Below, piece after piece: positions 45,484 to 56,158 of a stretch of 64,000 nucleotides of DNA (positions are counted from its first letter, which is position 1; the number at the start of each line of letters is the position of its first letter). Position numbers and translations under genes: made by a program. The notes under the pieces were generated by a model that had not been told where the DNA came from, did not search any database, and saw only the letters and a list, made by a program, of their open reading frames with translations. Location of the stretch: contig NW_004955480.1 of assembly GCF_000276665.1 (NCBI RefSeq), forward strand, positions 8,207,200 through 8,271,199, in the 5' to 3' direction. Source of the DNA: Chinchilla lanigera (lineage: Eukaryota; Chordata; Mammalia; Rodentia; Chinchillidae).

Positions 45484-46828
45484 AGTGCCATCAAAGTGGT
45501 CAGAACAGAAATACAGGATAGCATGAGACAACACTTGACTTAGACAGGGTGTGAAGCTAGGAGACCTTGATGGCGTGTCCAAGGAGATCTCTACTCCTGC
45601 AGCCAGAAGATGCGGCCACGCTAAAAACCCCGTGGTCACATCATGCCAACTGTGACCAGAGCAGAGTAGCCAAGAGGTCTGACTCTGAACTCACAGCCCT
45701 GGCAGTGTCCTTCAATCAAGTCAAGGCCCGACAGAGAAAAAGAGGACCCTGAAAGTTAAGATGAGGACATCTTTCCCCACATGTTTGCGAACCTTGAGCC
45801 CCCAGATTTCGTGACCGTCCTGAGTTGGCAGGAGTGTCTTCCTCCCCTGCTGAAGAGTGAGAGCTCCCGTGGCCTGGGGACTGTGCACAGCCTCACAGTG
45901 CACAGGGATGTCTGTCCTCTGCAGGACCCACCTCTACTGTCTGCTTCCGAATCAGTCACAAGTGCGGGTGTCAGCACTGTGTCCCTGGGAAAGTGTCCTC
46001 TGTTTTGGAGAAAAGGGTATATTTAACTAAAAGAACTGTAAGATCTGCTTAACTGTATGTCAAAACTGGAAAAACATGCATGAGAATAATGCTAGACTGG
46101 GATGGGATGGTGATCTATAAGGCTGGACAGGAAACAATGCATCGGGTAGGGACACTCTTCGAAGACCCTAAATGTAAGCACCTGGTAAGGCAGGTAGAGG
46201 AAGCCCTAGTAACACTGTTGGAACGGTTCACAGAAATCTGAGAAAAGCTTGCCTGAAGCAAATGAAATAGGCTTATCTGGTACTCTGCCTGGGCTCAGCA
46301 AGATGCGCATACTCCAAAGTACGGCACAGAGCAACAGCCAACTGACGCTGTTCCCCAGGAGAGCCTGGGAGATGCTCCTCATTAACCCAAGGAAGGCTGC
46401 ACCATCTGTGGGGCACTGGCTTCATGAAGAAGCTCATCCCAGATGGCTATGCTCTCAAGGCCAGGTTGTTGGGAGGGATAGTTTTACGAGCCCAGGTTCC
46501 CCAAGGCAAAGAAGAACAATAGGATTCCAGAAAAGCAGATGCCTGCATTGGCTACCATCTGCTACCCAGGGAGCAGCCCTTTACCCCCATAAGCAAGGTA
46601 GACATGACTACCATTGTAGCAACAAAGTACGCATGGCAAACAGGGGCCTTGCAGGCCAGAAACTGAGACTGCAGCTAATGAACACCACAGGTCCCAAGAA
46701 CTAAACACACAGGCAGGCATAAGAATATTACTTGACCTTTGCAAGAAAAATGGCCAAGAGCAAGTGATTAAAGGTTTGTTACTATAAGGGAAGGCCACAG
46801 TCTGTCATGCAGTTCTCAGACCTGTATC
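45484..46828. other. Unassigned stretch with coding-like remnants
   Basis: Frames around 46130-46720 on the plus strand read as moderately long peptides broken by stops, including a 151-codon frame at 46249-46704. I recognise no domain. Decayed retroviral internal sequence is possible but unproven. Confidence 0.3.
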
Positions 46829-46844
46829 TAGAATCTCAGACCCA

Positions 46845-46940
46845 GGGCCAGGGATGTAGCTCAGTGGCATAAGTTCCTGCCTGGCAAGCACAAGGTCCTG
46901 AGTTTGATTCCCAATACAAAAAAAAAAAAAAAAAAAGAGA
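46845..46940 (+). mobile_element. ID SINE with A/GA tail
   Basis: 'gggccagggatgtagctcag' to 'ctgagtttgattcccaatac', an A-tail and then (GA)n. A 16-bp direct repeat 'tagaatctcagaccca' occurs before it (46829-46844) and again 65 bp after the tail (47005-47020). See findings. Confidence 0.9.
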
Positions 46941-47020
46941 GAGAGAGAAATATTATCCACTTAAATAGAGATTACAATGTGTCAGATGCCTTCGTTAGAT
47001 GGCATAGAATCTCAGACCCA

Positions 47021-48876
47021 AATCTAATTTCTAAAAAGGAAGAACAATTTTGCAATGCCTTCAGGAAGCATATAAAATAATGATATCCATATTCCTTCCC
47101 CAAAGAGACCAATGGCCACTTACCTGCCTTACTGCTCCCTGAAGGAGTGGAAAAGCTTGGAGATTCTGATGAACATTGATTACGAAGTCTAAGCTATCAC
47201 TACCACAAGTCATGGCCGTCTCAATTAAATATGGGATCCCAGAGGCCAGTTGACAAATGGACTTCCGGTGTACGGTCATCACAGTGGCTCCAATGAGCAG
47301 GCTACTTCCCTGACCCCCTCCTCACACTGGTTCCTTGGCTTATAGTGGATAAAAGCTCTTGTAGTGAGAAAAACCAAGAAAATGCTCCTGAAAGTGACCC
47401 CCACTCAAGAAACAACATTAGACCTAAAAGGCAAGGCAAGGACCACCCTTAAGCCTAAGGAGGGTGTTGTTACGGCAAAAATTCAGGCTGTATTCCGCAA
47501 GAGACCAAAGAGAACAGACAGTTTTAACTTAGACCGGTCACCTCTCATCCCAACTTGCAAGTCCGGGAAGTGGGAGTGGACCTGTCTTTGTTCCCAGGTT
47601 ATATACATTTTTGGTTTCCACGGTAACAGAAAGGAATGTTGTAGCCCTGGCCACGTGTTGTTTTCCTTGTGCCATGTAACCGGGTCAGGCTCCGGTCATG
47701 AGCCCAACCACAATGATATATACTTTCTGTACTCTGTTTTATATGTCCCCCTTTAGATAACCATACATTTCCTTTATGGTTACAATGTTTACGTAGGGCC
47801 AGGAGATGGAACTGCCCAGGCAGGATCATGGAGGATTAACTAGACCTAGGCGCCCCCTTATCTTGGGGAGACATTCCTGGGCAGTGTTGATCTGGAGAAT
47901 TAGCTCTTACACTGTCCCGGGAGGCTTCCCAAGGCACCATGCAGGCTTTTACCAAAACTATTTTATCTAAAATAATATGCTAAGATTCATTGCCCCCTAC
48001 AGTGTAAGATAGCAATTCATCATATCCTCATTTAATTCACCTACTTAGCCCCTAACAAAACCAAACGTTAGATGAACTATGTCACATGACAATAGATGAT
48101 CACAAATACAGTCAAGTGGTAGCTCCAATCTTCAGCTACAGGGCCAAGTGGTGATGTCTTCATGACCTTTAGGATTTGGTGTGCTGTGAAGGCCAGGAGC
48201 AGTTTGCACTCACCTGGACGGTATAGGTGACTCACCATCTTAGCCTCTTCTGTGGCCCTTTGGAGTCTAAAATGATCTCAATGTTTGTCTAAATGTTCAT
48301 CATAACACCAGTTTGACCCCTCATATTGATGAAGTTGTGTTAACTAAAATTAGTATGCATGAAGTGTCAGATCTTCTAGATGCCCTGGTAAGATACATGT
48401 TGTCTAGAGGATGGGTGCTAACCCTACAACCTGGGAAGGAGATTACAGTGAGCTAGGGGTCTGGAGGCATGCAGGACCTCCCCTCCATAGTGAAGGATAT
48501 GTTATTTCAGCTTGTGTCTCCTGCAACAATGAAAGAAGCACAGCCCTTGGACTCCTTCTCTGGATTTTGAAGACAGCACAAGCCATGCCTGGGAATATGG
48601 TTTTGAACCATTGATCATACAAATCAGAAAGCTCTTGACATCAAATGGCTCCAAGAACAAGACAAGGCTCCACAGAGCATCCAGCTCCTGAATCTCATTG
48701 ATATTTTAACCGCATGACCCAGAAGAAATCACTGTGCTAGAGACAGGGCCAGCTATATAATTTGGGAGTTCCCTGTGCAAAATCAAAACAGAACACCTTG
48801 TTCACAAAGTAAGAAAAAAAGTACAACTAAATAAGCTAAAGATACTCCAATAAAACGTTTTCTTTTAGAACTATTT
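47021..48876. other. Unassigned stretch, possibly decayed ERV
   Basis: Plus-strand frames at 47364-47756 (130 codons) and a minus frame at 47282-47061 look more coding-like than their surroundings. No domain is recognised and no start, terminator or splice pattern supports a gene. Confidence 0.3.
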
Positions 48877-48979
48877 CAGGGACTGGGGATTTAGCTCAGT
48901 GGCACAGTGCCTGCCTGGCAAGTGCAAGGTCGTGAGTTCGATTCCTGGTACTGGGAAAAAAAACCAAAAAAACAAAAAA
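48877..48979 (+). mobile_element. Young ID SINE with TSD
   Basis: 'gactggggatttagctcagt' to 'gagttcgattcctggtactg'. Direct repeat 'tagaactattt' at 48866-48876 and 48980-48990. Confidence 0.95.
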
Positions 48980-49309
48980 TAGAACTATTTTATTACTTAT
49001 GAAATGTAATTAGTATAACAGTGATCATAAATAACAGGATAAACTTACAAATTATAAAAAAAGATTTTGATGCCATAATTTAATATAGTATTTTACAGAA
49101 TTCAATGTATAGTATATACTTTTATTAATATAATAAATAAGTTTAATGTGATACTATGATTTATTATGACACTGTTCTGGTTTTCTTCTCCACAAATTCA
49201 TTTATAGTTCATTCGAATTTATACTTTCAGCAACTTTGTTATCAATCGGTGTAATTGAAAGTGATATCAGTCACCCTTGGAAAATGCAAGATTGCAGTAT
49301 GTTTGATTT

Positions 49310-49414
49310 TATTTGTTTGTTTGTTTTTATTTTTCTTCTGGTACCAGGAATTGAACTCACGAACCTTGCACCTGCCAGGCAGGTGCTGTGCTGCTGAGCT
49401 AAATCCCCAGCCCC
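49310..49414 (-). mobile_element. ID SINE
   Basis: (TTTG)n tail followed by 'tctggtaccaggaattgaac' and ending 'gctaaatccccagcccc'. Confidence 0.93.
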
Positions 49415-50124
49415 TGTTTCATAATTTTGAATTTTGAGAATTTCCTGCTAATAAATCTGTTACTGGAGCTGTTAAACATTTTAATGTATTGGAATAAAGC
49501 TGGCAAGTTCTTTTATAATATTAATTGTAGTACATCTAAGACTGATGACTCACAGAACAAGTTTTCAGAGAAACTTAACTTCCAACAAACTGCTTCTAAG
49601 TCTGAATTTTCATTGAGAATGATACAATGGCATTTTGATGTTTTTCTCTCACTCCATAATTTGCAAGGTCTGCATAACTAGAAAGGGACTTCATGATGTG
49701 TGCATAATTTGGAAGAATCGTGTATGCATTCTTTACCAGTACCTTAAATGACAAGCAAAGATTAATCCAAAAGCTCCCTTTGAATTGGTTCACCAGAAAC
49801 TACATGTGAAAAAATTGTTTCTTTTCTGTCCTACTCAGCTCTCTCCTTGTGCTAGTTGCCACCCCTGGAAGATGAACCCAAGGGTGCAGCAGGTGCAAGA
49901 ATTCGGGGGCCCAGATGCTGGCTGGGATTCCCCAGAAGGCGGAAGTGGCAGCTGTCTTCTGGGGTAACTGCACCACACTGCCTTGGCCTCTGACCTCCCA
50001 TACCCTCCCACGCCCAGTGTTTCCTGATATTGCCTCCCACAGAAAGTACCTGGGCTTCTTTTTTGTCACAGTTTCTACTTGTGAAATAATGCAGTCAACA
50101 ACTTCGCTTTCCCTTTAGTACTAA

Positions 50125-50534
50125 AGGGGATTCATTCCCACCAACAATGTGAAAGGGCCCTTTTTCCCTGAATCCTCACCAGCATTTATTAGTTCTTTTT
50201 GGAATGGGATGGAATCTCAATGTTGTTTTAATTCGCATTTCTCTAATGATCAGTGACTTTAAGCATTTTTTTGTATAGTCATTGACCGCTTATATTTCTT
50301 CTTCTGAGAAGTGTCTATTTATTTCATTGTCCATTCTTTGACTGAGTTTTTTATTTAGGGGGTGATCTAATTTGTCTGAGTTCTTTATATATTTTCGATA
50401 CTATTCCCTTGTCCAAGGAGTAGGTGGTAAAAATTTTTCCCATTCTGTAGGTTGTCTCCTCATGTTGTTGGTGGTTTCCTTTGCTGTGCAGAACCTTTTT
50501 ATTTTATATGATCCCATTTGTTGATTCTTTGATT
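50125..50534 (-). mobile_element. L1 fragment, minus strand
   Basis: 'cattcccaccaacaatgtga', 'gttttaattcgcatttctct', 'tcccattctgtaggttgtct' and 'tgatcccatttgttgattct' are reversed L1 ORF2 text in the correct order. Confidence 0.85.
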
Positions 50535-50628
50535 TTGTTGTTGTTGTTGTTTTTTGGTACTAGGAATTGAACTCAGGACTTTGTGCTTGCCAGGTAGGGG
50601 CTTGTGACACTGAGCTATATCCCCAGCC
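50535..50628 (-). mobile_element. ID SINE inserted at edge of L1 fragment
   Basis: (TTG)n tail, 'ggtactaggaattgaactca', ending 'gctatatccccagcc'. Confidence 0.92.
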
Positions 50629-50814
50629 TCCTCTGTCCACCTGCCCTCTGTCTTGAGGAAGAGCTCCTAATAGGATTTCTAGGAGTGAAATATCTCGGGC
50701 CACATTACACCTGGGTGAGGTTATCATACCGCCAGTACGATGTCCTCCCTGGGCCGTCCAGCTCAGCACTGGACAAGGACAGGCCCCAGTAGAAGCCTGA
50801 CAATCTGGCTCCTG

Positions 50815-51165
50815 AATAACGAAATACCTGAGATAAGTACCTTACAAAGAGAAAGGGTTTATTCTGGCCCTCAGTTTTGGTGGGTTCAGCCATGAGTCAT
50901 TGATCCAGTGTTTGTGCCCGTGTCAAGGCAGTGTATCATGCAGGGAGTGCTTGGTAGAGCAAAACTACTCATCTCCCATCCAGGAAGGAAAAGAGAGTGT
51001 GGAGGGGGCTGCAGCCCATCATACCCTCCAAAGCCCGTGCCCCAGTAACCAAAAGACCCCCCACAAGGCTTTGCCTCCTATAGCCTCCATGGCTTCCTAA
51101 CAGTGACAGGGACCACGCCTTTAGCAAGTGGTTTGGGGCAGAGGGATTCAAGATCTAAACTGTAG
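50815..51165 (-). mobile_element. MaLR-type LTR, minus strand
   Basis: 'ctgaataacgaaatacctga', 'gaaagggtttattctggccc', and 'agatctaaactgtagca' at the far end follow the reversed MaLR pattern. Confidence 0.65.
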
Positions 51166-51771
51166 CAGTAATGAAAGTTGATTTCCAATCTGTGAGTTTA
51201 GCCACCTTCAGCAGCCTTGTTAGGGCATCTCCTTTCGGGGAGGGGTGAACATCAGGGCCAAATTCAAACAGTCTCACATCCTGGGAATTACACTGTCCAG
51301 GAATAACACAGCTGCTCCCGAGTCTTCTGATCAAGACAGTCAGTAAATATTGGCCAAGCAAAATAAATTTGTTAAATAAAGTGCAAACACTTGAGACAAA
51401 TTCCATAGCTGAGAGCATAAACCTTTGTACACATTAACCTCCCTGCCTGGAAATACTTCTGACCCACCCTTCTCAGCCCCACCTCCCACCTGGCTACAAA
51501 ACCTTCATCCTTCTGGTCTCAAGTTGAAGGACCCTTGTTCTAAAATTCTTCCTTCCCTGGTGTAGATAAGAGTAGGCCCCTCACTCTGCAACCCCAACAT
51601 TCCCTGGATCACCTTCGTCACATACCTAAAACATAGTAATTTGTACTAGTTTAATTATCTGCCGGTAGGAGTTGGGAGAGTTTCTCCCCTTCCTTTGCCC
51701 TCTTTCTCTCTGTCTCCCTGCTCACCCTCCCTAAATTGTATTTGTAGAAGCAGAGATAAGAGAGTAACTAC

Positions 51772-51862
51772 GGGCTGGGGATGTAACTCAGCGGCACAGC
51801 ACCTGCCCAGCAAGCACAAGGTCGTGAGTTTAATTAATTCCCAGTACCAGGGAGAAAAAAAA
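51772..51862 (+). mobile_element. ID SINE with TSD and disrupted B-box
   Basis: 'gggctggggatgtaactcag' to a B-box that reads 'gagtttaattaattccc', containing a 4-bp internal duplication (taat) instead of 'gagttcgattccc'. Direct repeat 'agagtaactac' at 51761-51771 and 51863-51873. Confidence 0.93.
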
Positions 51863-51941
51863 AGAGTAACTACTCTGATTATAATTCTGTACAGAGCACT
51901 GCATCACACAAAATTCAAACAAGCTTAAAGTTTTCTTCTGA

Positions 51942-52074
51942 GCTGGTCCTGGCACTCAGGAGGCTGAAGCAGGAGGATCATTGCGAGTTCAAGACCAGCC
52001 CAGGCTACAAAGTGAGCTCAAGGCCAGCCTGAACTGCATATCGAAACCCTGTCTCAAAAAGACAAAAAAAAAAA
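51942..52074 (+). mobile_element. B1-type SINE with TSD
   Basis: 5' part is shortened; 'tggcactcaggaggctgaag' to 'aaaccctgtctcaaaaag'. Direct repeat 'ttttcttctga' at 51931-51941 and 52075-52085. Confidence 0.93.
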
Positions 52075-52286
52075 TTTTCTTCTGAATGCTTCTAAGTGTG
52101 TAATCACTACCCCCAAATAGGAAAACTGTACAAGAACCATCTCAGAGTTAGGATGTCATATTTTCTACAACAAAATCATGTAGGTGCATCTGTTTCCACC
52201 CAAAATAAGTACCTTACACTTTGGCACAGGGGTAAAACATGCATACACAGGTTGCCTTTTCAACAGACATTTTCCAAAATATGTAA

Positions 52287-52326
52287 GTCATTTCCATGAC
52301 AGTTTATGTCATGGAAATGACATAAA
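52287..52326. repeat. Two overlapping perfect inverted repeats
   Basis: Arms 'gtcatttccatgaca' (52287-52301) and 'tgtcatggaaatgac' (52307-52321) form a 15-bp stem with loop 'gttta'. A second pair, 'tttatgtcat' (52303-52312) and 'atgacataaa' (52317-52326), forms a 10-bp stem with a 4-nt loop. Confidence 0.95.
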
Positions 52327-52433
52327 AATATTCTTTTTTTATTATTTGAAAGAGAGTAGTAAAGAAAAAAAGAATAGTGGAATACAAACCAAACAAAGCA
52401 AGGACCTTAAAAATGATACAGGGGTGGGGTGAG

Positions 52434-52518
52434 GGGATGGGGATATAGTTCAGTGGCATAAGCGCCTGCCTGGCAAGTGAAAGGTCCTGAGTTTGATTCC
52501 TGGCACACACACAAAAAA
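52434..52518 (+). mobile_element. ID SINE
   Basis: 'gggatatagttcagtggcat' to 'ctgagtttgattcctggca' with a CA/A-rich tail. Probable TSD around 'gatac(a)gggg'. Confidence 0.9.
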
Positions 52519-52896
52519 GATACGGGGTTTAAAGCAAATGATAGGGATTAACATGCTTATTATATTACATATTGGTATGTTTTTTTTTTTTTTACATATT
52601 GGTATCTTTTACAAAGTTGCTCAGATTACCAGATGCAAGATGGGAAGACTGATCAAACCATTAAAGAGAATAATAAAGTAATAATTAAAAAATAACATTA
52701 GAGACAATACAGAGTCTCACTAGACAAGCTTATAGAAACTCACCAACGGTTGTCATATTGCATATTTTTGTCTTCACATCAGTTGCTCAGATTACCAAAT
52801 ACAAACATGCAAAACTGGTCAAAATATTTTTTAAAAAAAATTATGCACTAAATCTTCCCTTTAACACACCACCAGACATCAGCAGTTCCCACCTAT

Positions 52897-52928
<32 letters not shown>

Positions 52929-53038
52929 NNNNNNNNNNNNNNNNNNNNNNNNNNNNNNNNNNNNNNNNNNNNNNNNNNNNNNNNNNNNNNNNNNNNNNNN
53001 NNNNNNNNNNNNNNNNNNNNNNNNNNNNTATATATATA
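52897..53038. repeat. (TA)n microsatellite containing a 100-N assembly gap
   Basis: TA repeats at 52900-52928 and 53029-53037 flank exactly 100 N (52929-53028). A 100-N block is the usual placeholder for a gap of unknown size. Confidence 0.98.
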
Positions 53039-53177
53039 GCCTGAGTACTTTCTTTCTTTTTCTTCTTTCCCTGATCCCAGTTGTTCCTTCCTTTGCACAA
53101 TTTCTTTCCCTTTCATATTATCTATTATACATTTTGGGTTTTATTTATTCTTTCCTATTCTTACACTAGGGAAACAA

Positions 53178-53251
53178 TATGGTGTTTACACATGTGGGTT
53201 CACTTTATTTCACTTATGGTGTTTACATATGTGGGTCCAACTTATTTCACT
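53178..53251. repeat. 37-bp tandem duplication in L1 3' UTR
   Basis: Unit 1 (53178-53214) and unit 2 (53215-53251) both start 'tatggtgtttaca' and end 'ttatttcact', with about four differences. Confidence 0.95.
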
Positions 53252-55042
53252 TCTAGTTGCATCCACTTACCTATGAAAGTTTATCTGTTTTCATAGCTGA
53301 GTAATACTCCATTGTCTAAAAATATCATACCTGTTTTATTCGTTCCTCAGTGGATGGGCATTTGAGTTGTTTCCAAGATTTAGCTACGGCAAATTGCACT
53401 GTTATAAACATGAGTGTGGATATATCGCTGTGGTCTGATGTTTTTAATTCTTCCAGAAAAATACCCAGAAGGGGAATAGCTGGGTTACATGGGACTTCTA
53501 ATCCCAGTTTAGTGAGGAATCTCCACACTGATTTCCACAGTGGTTTCACCAATCCATACTCCTACTAGCAGTGAAGAATTGTTTCTTTTTTCCCCACAGC
53601 TTCTCCAGTATTTGTCACTGGTTGATTTCTTGATGAGAGCCATTCTTTGTGAGGTGAGATGGAACCTTGGTGTTGTTGGAATTTGCATTTCTTGAATGAC
53701 TAATGATGCTGAATATTTTTTCATACATTTATTCACCATTAGTATTTCTTCATCTGAGAAGTGCATATTCATCTCAGATGTCCATTTTTGGATTGGGTCT
53801 TTGAATTTTGGAGGCCTGATTTTTTTTAATTCTTCATATGTTCTAGATAGAAGTCCTTCATCTGAAAGGCAGTTGGCTAAAATTTTTTCCCAATTCATGA
53901 TTTTTTTTACTCTGTTGGTGATTTCTTCTGATGTGTAAAAACTTCTCAACAAGATAAGATTCCAGTTGTTGATTCTTTGAAGTATTTCCCATGCAGTTTG
54001 GTTTTTGTTCATGAACTCTCTGCCTACCCCTATGTCTTTGAGATTTCTACCTACTTCCTCCTCCAGTAGATTTAGTGTTTCTGTTTTGATATTTAGATCA
54101 TTGATCCATTCTAACTTTAATTTAGTGCATGGTGATAGACATGGGTCTAGTTTTAGTCTTCAGCATGTGGAAAGCCAGTTTTTCCAGCACCACTTATTAA
54201 AGAGGCTGTCTTTCTTCCAGTGAACATGTTCGGCCCCTTTGTCAAGGATAAGGTGGCTGAGTGTGTTTGTAGCTGTGTCTCCATTTTCTAATCTGTTCCG
54301 GTGATCTTCAGGTCTGATTTTTGCCAGTACCATGCCAATTTTATCACAGTAGCATTGTAGTATAATTTCAAGTCAAGGATTGTGATCCCTCATGCCTTTC
54401 CTTTGTTGCCCAGGATTTCTTTTGCTATTCTAGGCCTTTTCTGGTTCCAAATGAATTTTAGGAATTTTCACTAGAGCTGTGAGGTATACTAATGGTATTT
54501 TTATTGGTATTGCATTGAATCTGTACAATAACTTTGGGAATATGACCATTTTCACAATGTTGGTTCTTCTTATCCATGAGCAAGGAATATCTTTCCATTT
54601 TCTGAAATCTTCTTCAATCTCTTTTTTCAGAGTACTGTAACTTTCACTATATAGATCTTTTACTTCTTTTGTTAGGTTGATTCCTAAGTATTTCATTTTT
54701 TAGATGTTATTATGAAAGTTGTGGTTTCACTAATTTCTCTCTCAGTCTGTTTTTGTTTGTGTATGAGAACACTATTGATTTTTGAGTGTTGAGTTTGTAT
54801 CCCACTATGCTACTGAATTTGATTATTAAATCTATAAGCCTTTTGCTGGAGTTTTTGAGGTCTTCTATATAGAGTGTCATGTCATCTGCAAATAATGATA
54901 ATTTCACTTCTTTCTTTCCTGTATGCATTCTTCTTATTTCTCTCTCTTATCTAATTGCTCTGGCTAGTATTTCCAGAACTATATTGAATAGGAGTGGTGA
55001 GAGTGGACATCCTTGTCTTGCTTCTGATTTTAAAGTGAAAGC

Positions 55043-55160
55043 CTGGGGCTAGGGATTTAGCTCAGCTGCACAGCACCTGTCTGGCAAGCATGAGGTCGTG
55101 AGTTTGATTCATGGTACCAGAAAAATAAAAATTAAAAATTAAAAATTAAAAAATTAAAAA
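55043..55160 (+). mobile_element. ID SINE inside L1
   Basis: 'ctggggctagggatttagct' to 'gagtttgattcatggtacca' with an (AAAATT)n tail. Short TSD 'tgaaagc' on both sides. Confidence 0.93.
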
Positions 55161-55884
55161 TGAAAGCTTTCAGTTTTTGACTATTTAGAATGATGTTAGC
55201 TGTTGGTTTGTCATAGACGGTTTTTATCAGATTGAGGGTAAAGTCCATCTATGCCAATTTTCTGTCAAGTTTTTATCATGAATAAGTGTTGGACTTTATC
55301 AAAAGCTTTTTCTGCATCAATGGAGATGATCATGTGATTTTTGTCTTTGACTTTATTGATATGGTATATTACATTAATTGACTTGCGTATACTGAACCAT
55401 CCCTGCATTCCTGGAATGAATCCCACTTGGTCATGGTGTATAATCTTCTTTCTTTATTTATTTTTTTGTATAATCTTCTTGATGCTTTGTTACATTCTGC
55501 TTGCTAGTATTTTATTGAGAATTTTTGCATCTGTATTCATTAGGGAGGTTGGCCTGTAGTTTTTCTTTTTGGTTGGGTCTTTCTCTGGTTGTAGTATCAA
55601 GATAATACTTGCCTCCAGGAATGAGTTGGGGAGAATTCCTTCCCCTTCAATTTCATTAAAGATTTGGAGAAGAATTGGCATTAAATCTTCTCTAAATTTC
55701 TTGTAGAATTCAGATGTGAATCCATCAGGACCTGGGCTTTTCTTCATTGGCAAGTTTTTTATTACATTTTCAATTTCATTTGCTGATATAGAGTTATTCA
55801 AGATTTTTATAACTTCTTCATTCAGCTTTGGTAATTCATAAGTATCTAGAAATCTGTCCATTTCCTCTGTGTTTTCCATCCTGT

Positions 55885-55914
55885 AAGAGTAAAGATTTTC
55901 AAATCTTTACTCTT
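55885..55914. repeat. Perfect 14-bp inverted repeat, 2-nt spacer, inside L1
   Basis: 'aagagtaaagattt' (55885-55898), spacer 'tc', 'aaatctttactctt' (55901-55914). A short 'gatgatcttctga' tandem follows at about 55938-55963. Confidence 0.95.
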
Positions 55915-56038
55915 CTGAGTAAAGCTAATCTTCTGAATGATGATCTTCTGATGATCTTCTGAATTTCTACAGGATCTGTAGTGACTTCATCTGTTTCATT
56001 CCTTACGTATGTATTTCAGTTTTTTCTTTCTTTTCTTA

Positions 56039-56158
56039 TTTTTTTTATTTTTATTTATTTATTTTTTGGGGGGGGAGGTTTTCTGGTACCGGGAATCAAA
56101 CTTATGACCTTGTGCTTGCCAGGCAGGTGCTGTGCCACTGAGCTAAACCCCCAGCCCC
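56039..56158 (-). mobile_element. ID SINE inside L1
   Basis: T-rich tail and G-run, then 'ttctggtaccgggaatcaaa', ending 'gctaaacccccagcccc'. Confidence 0.93.
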
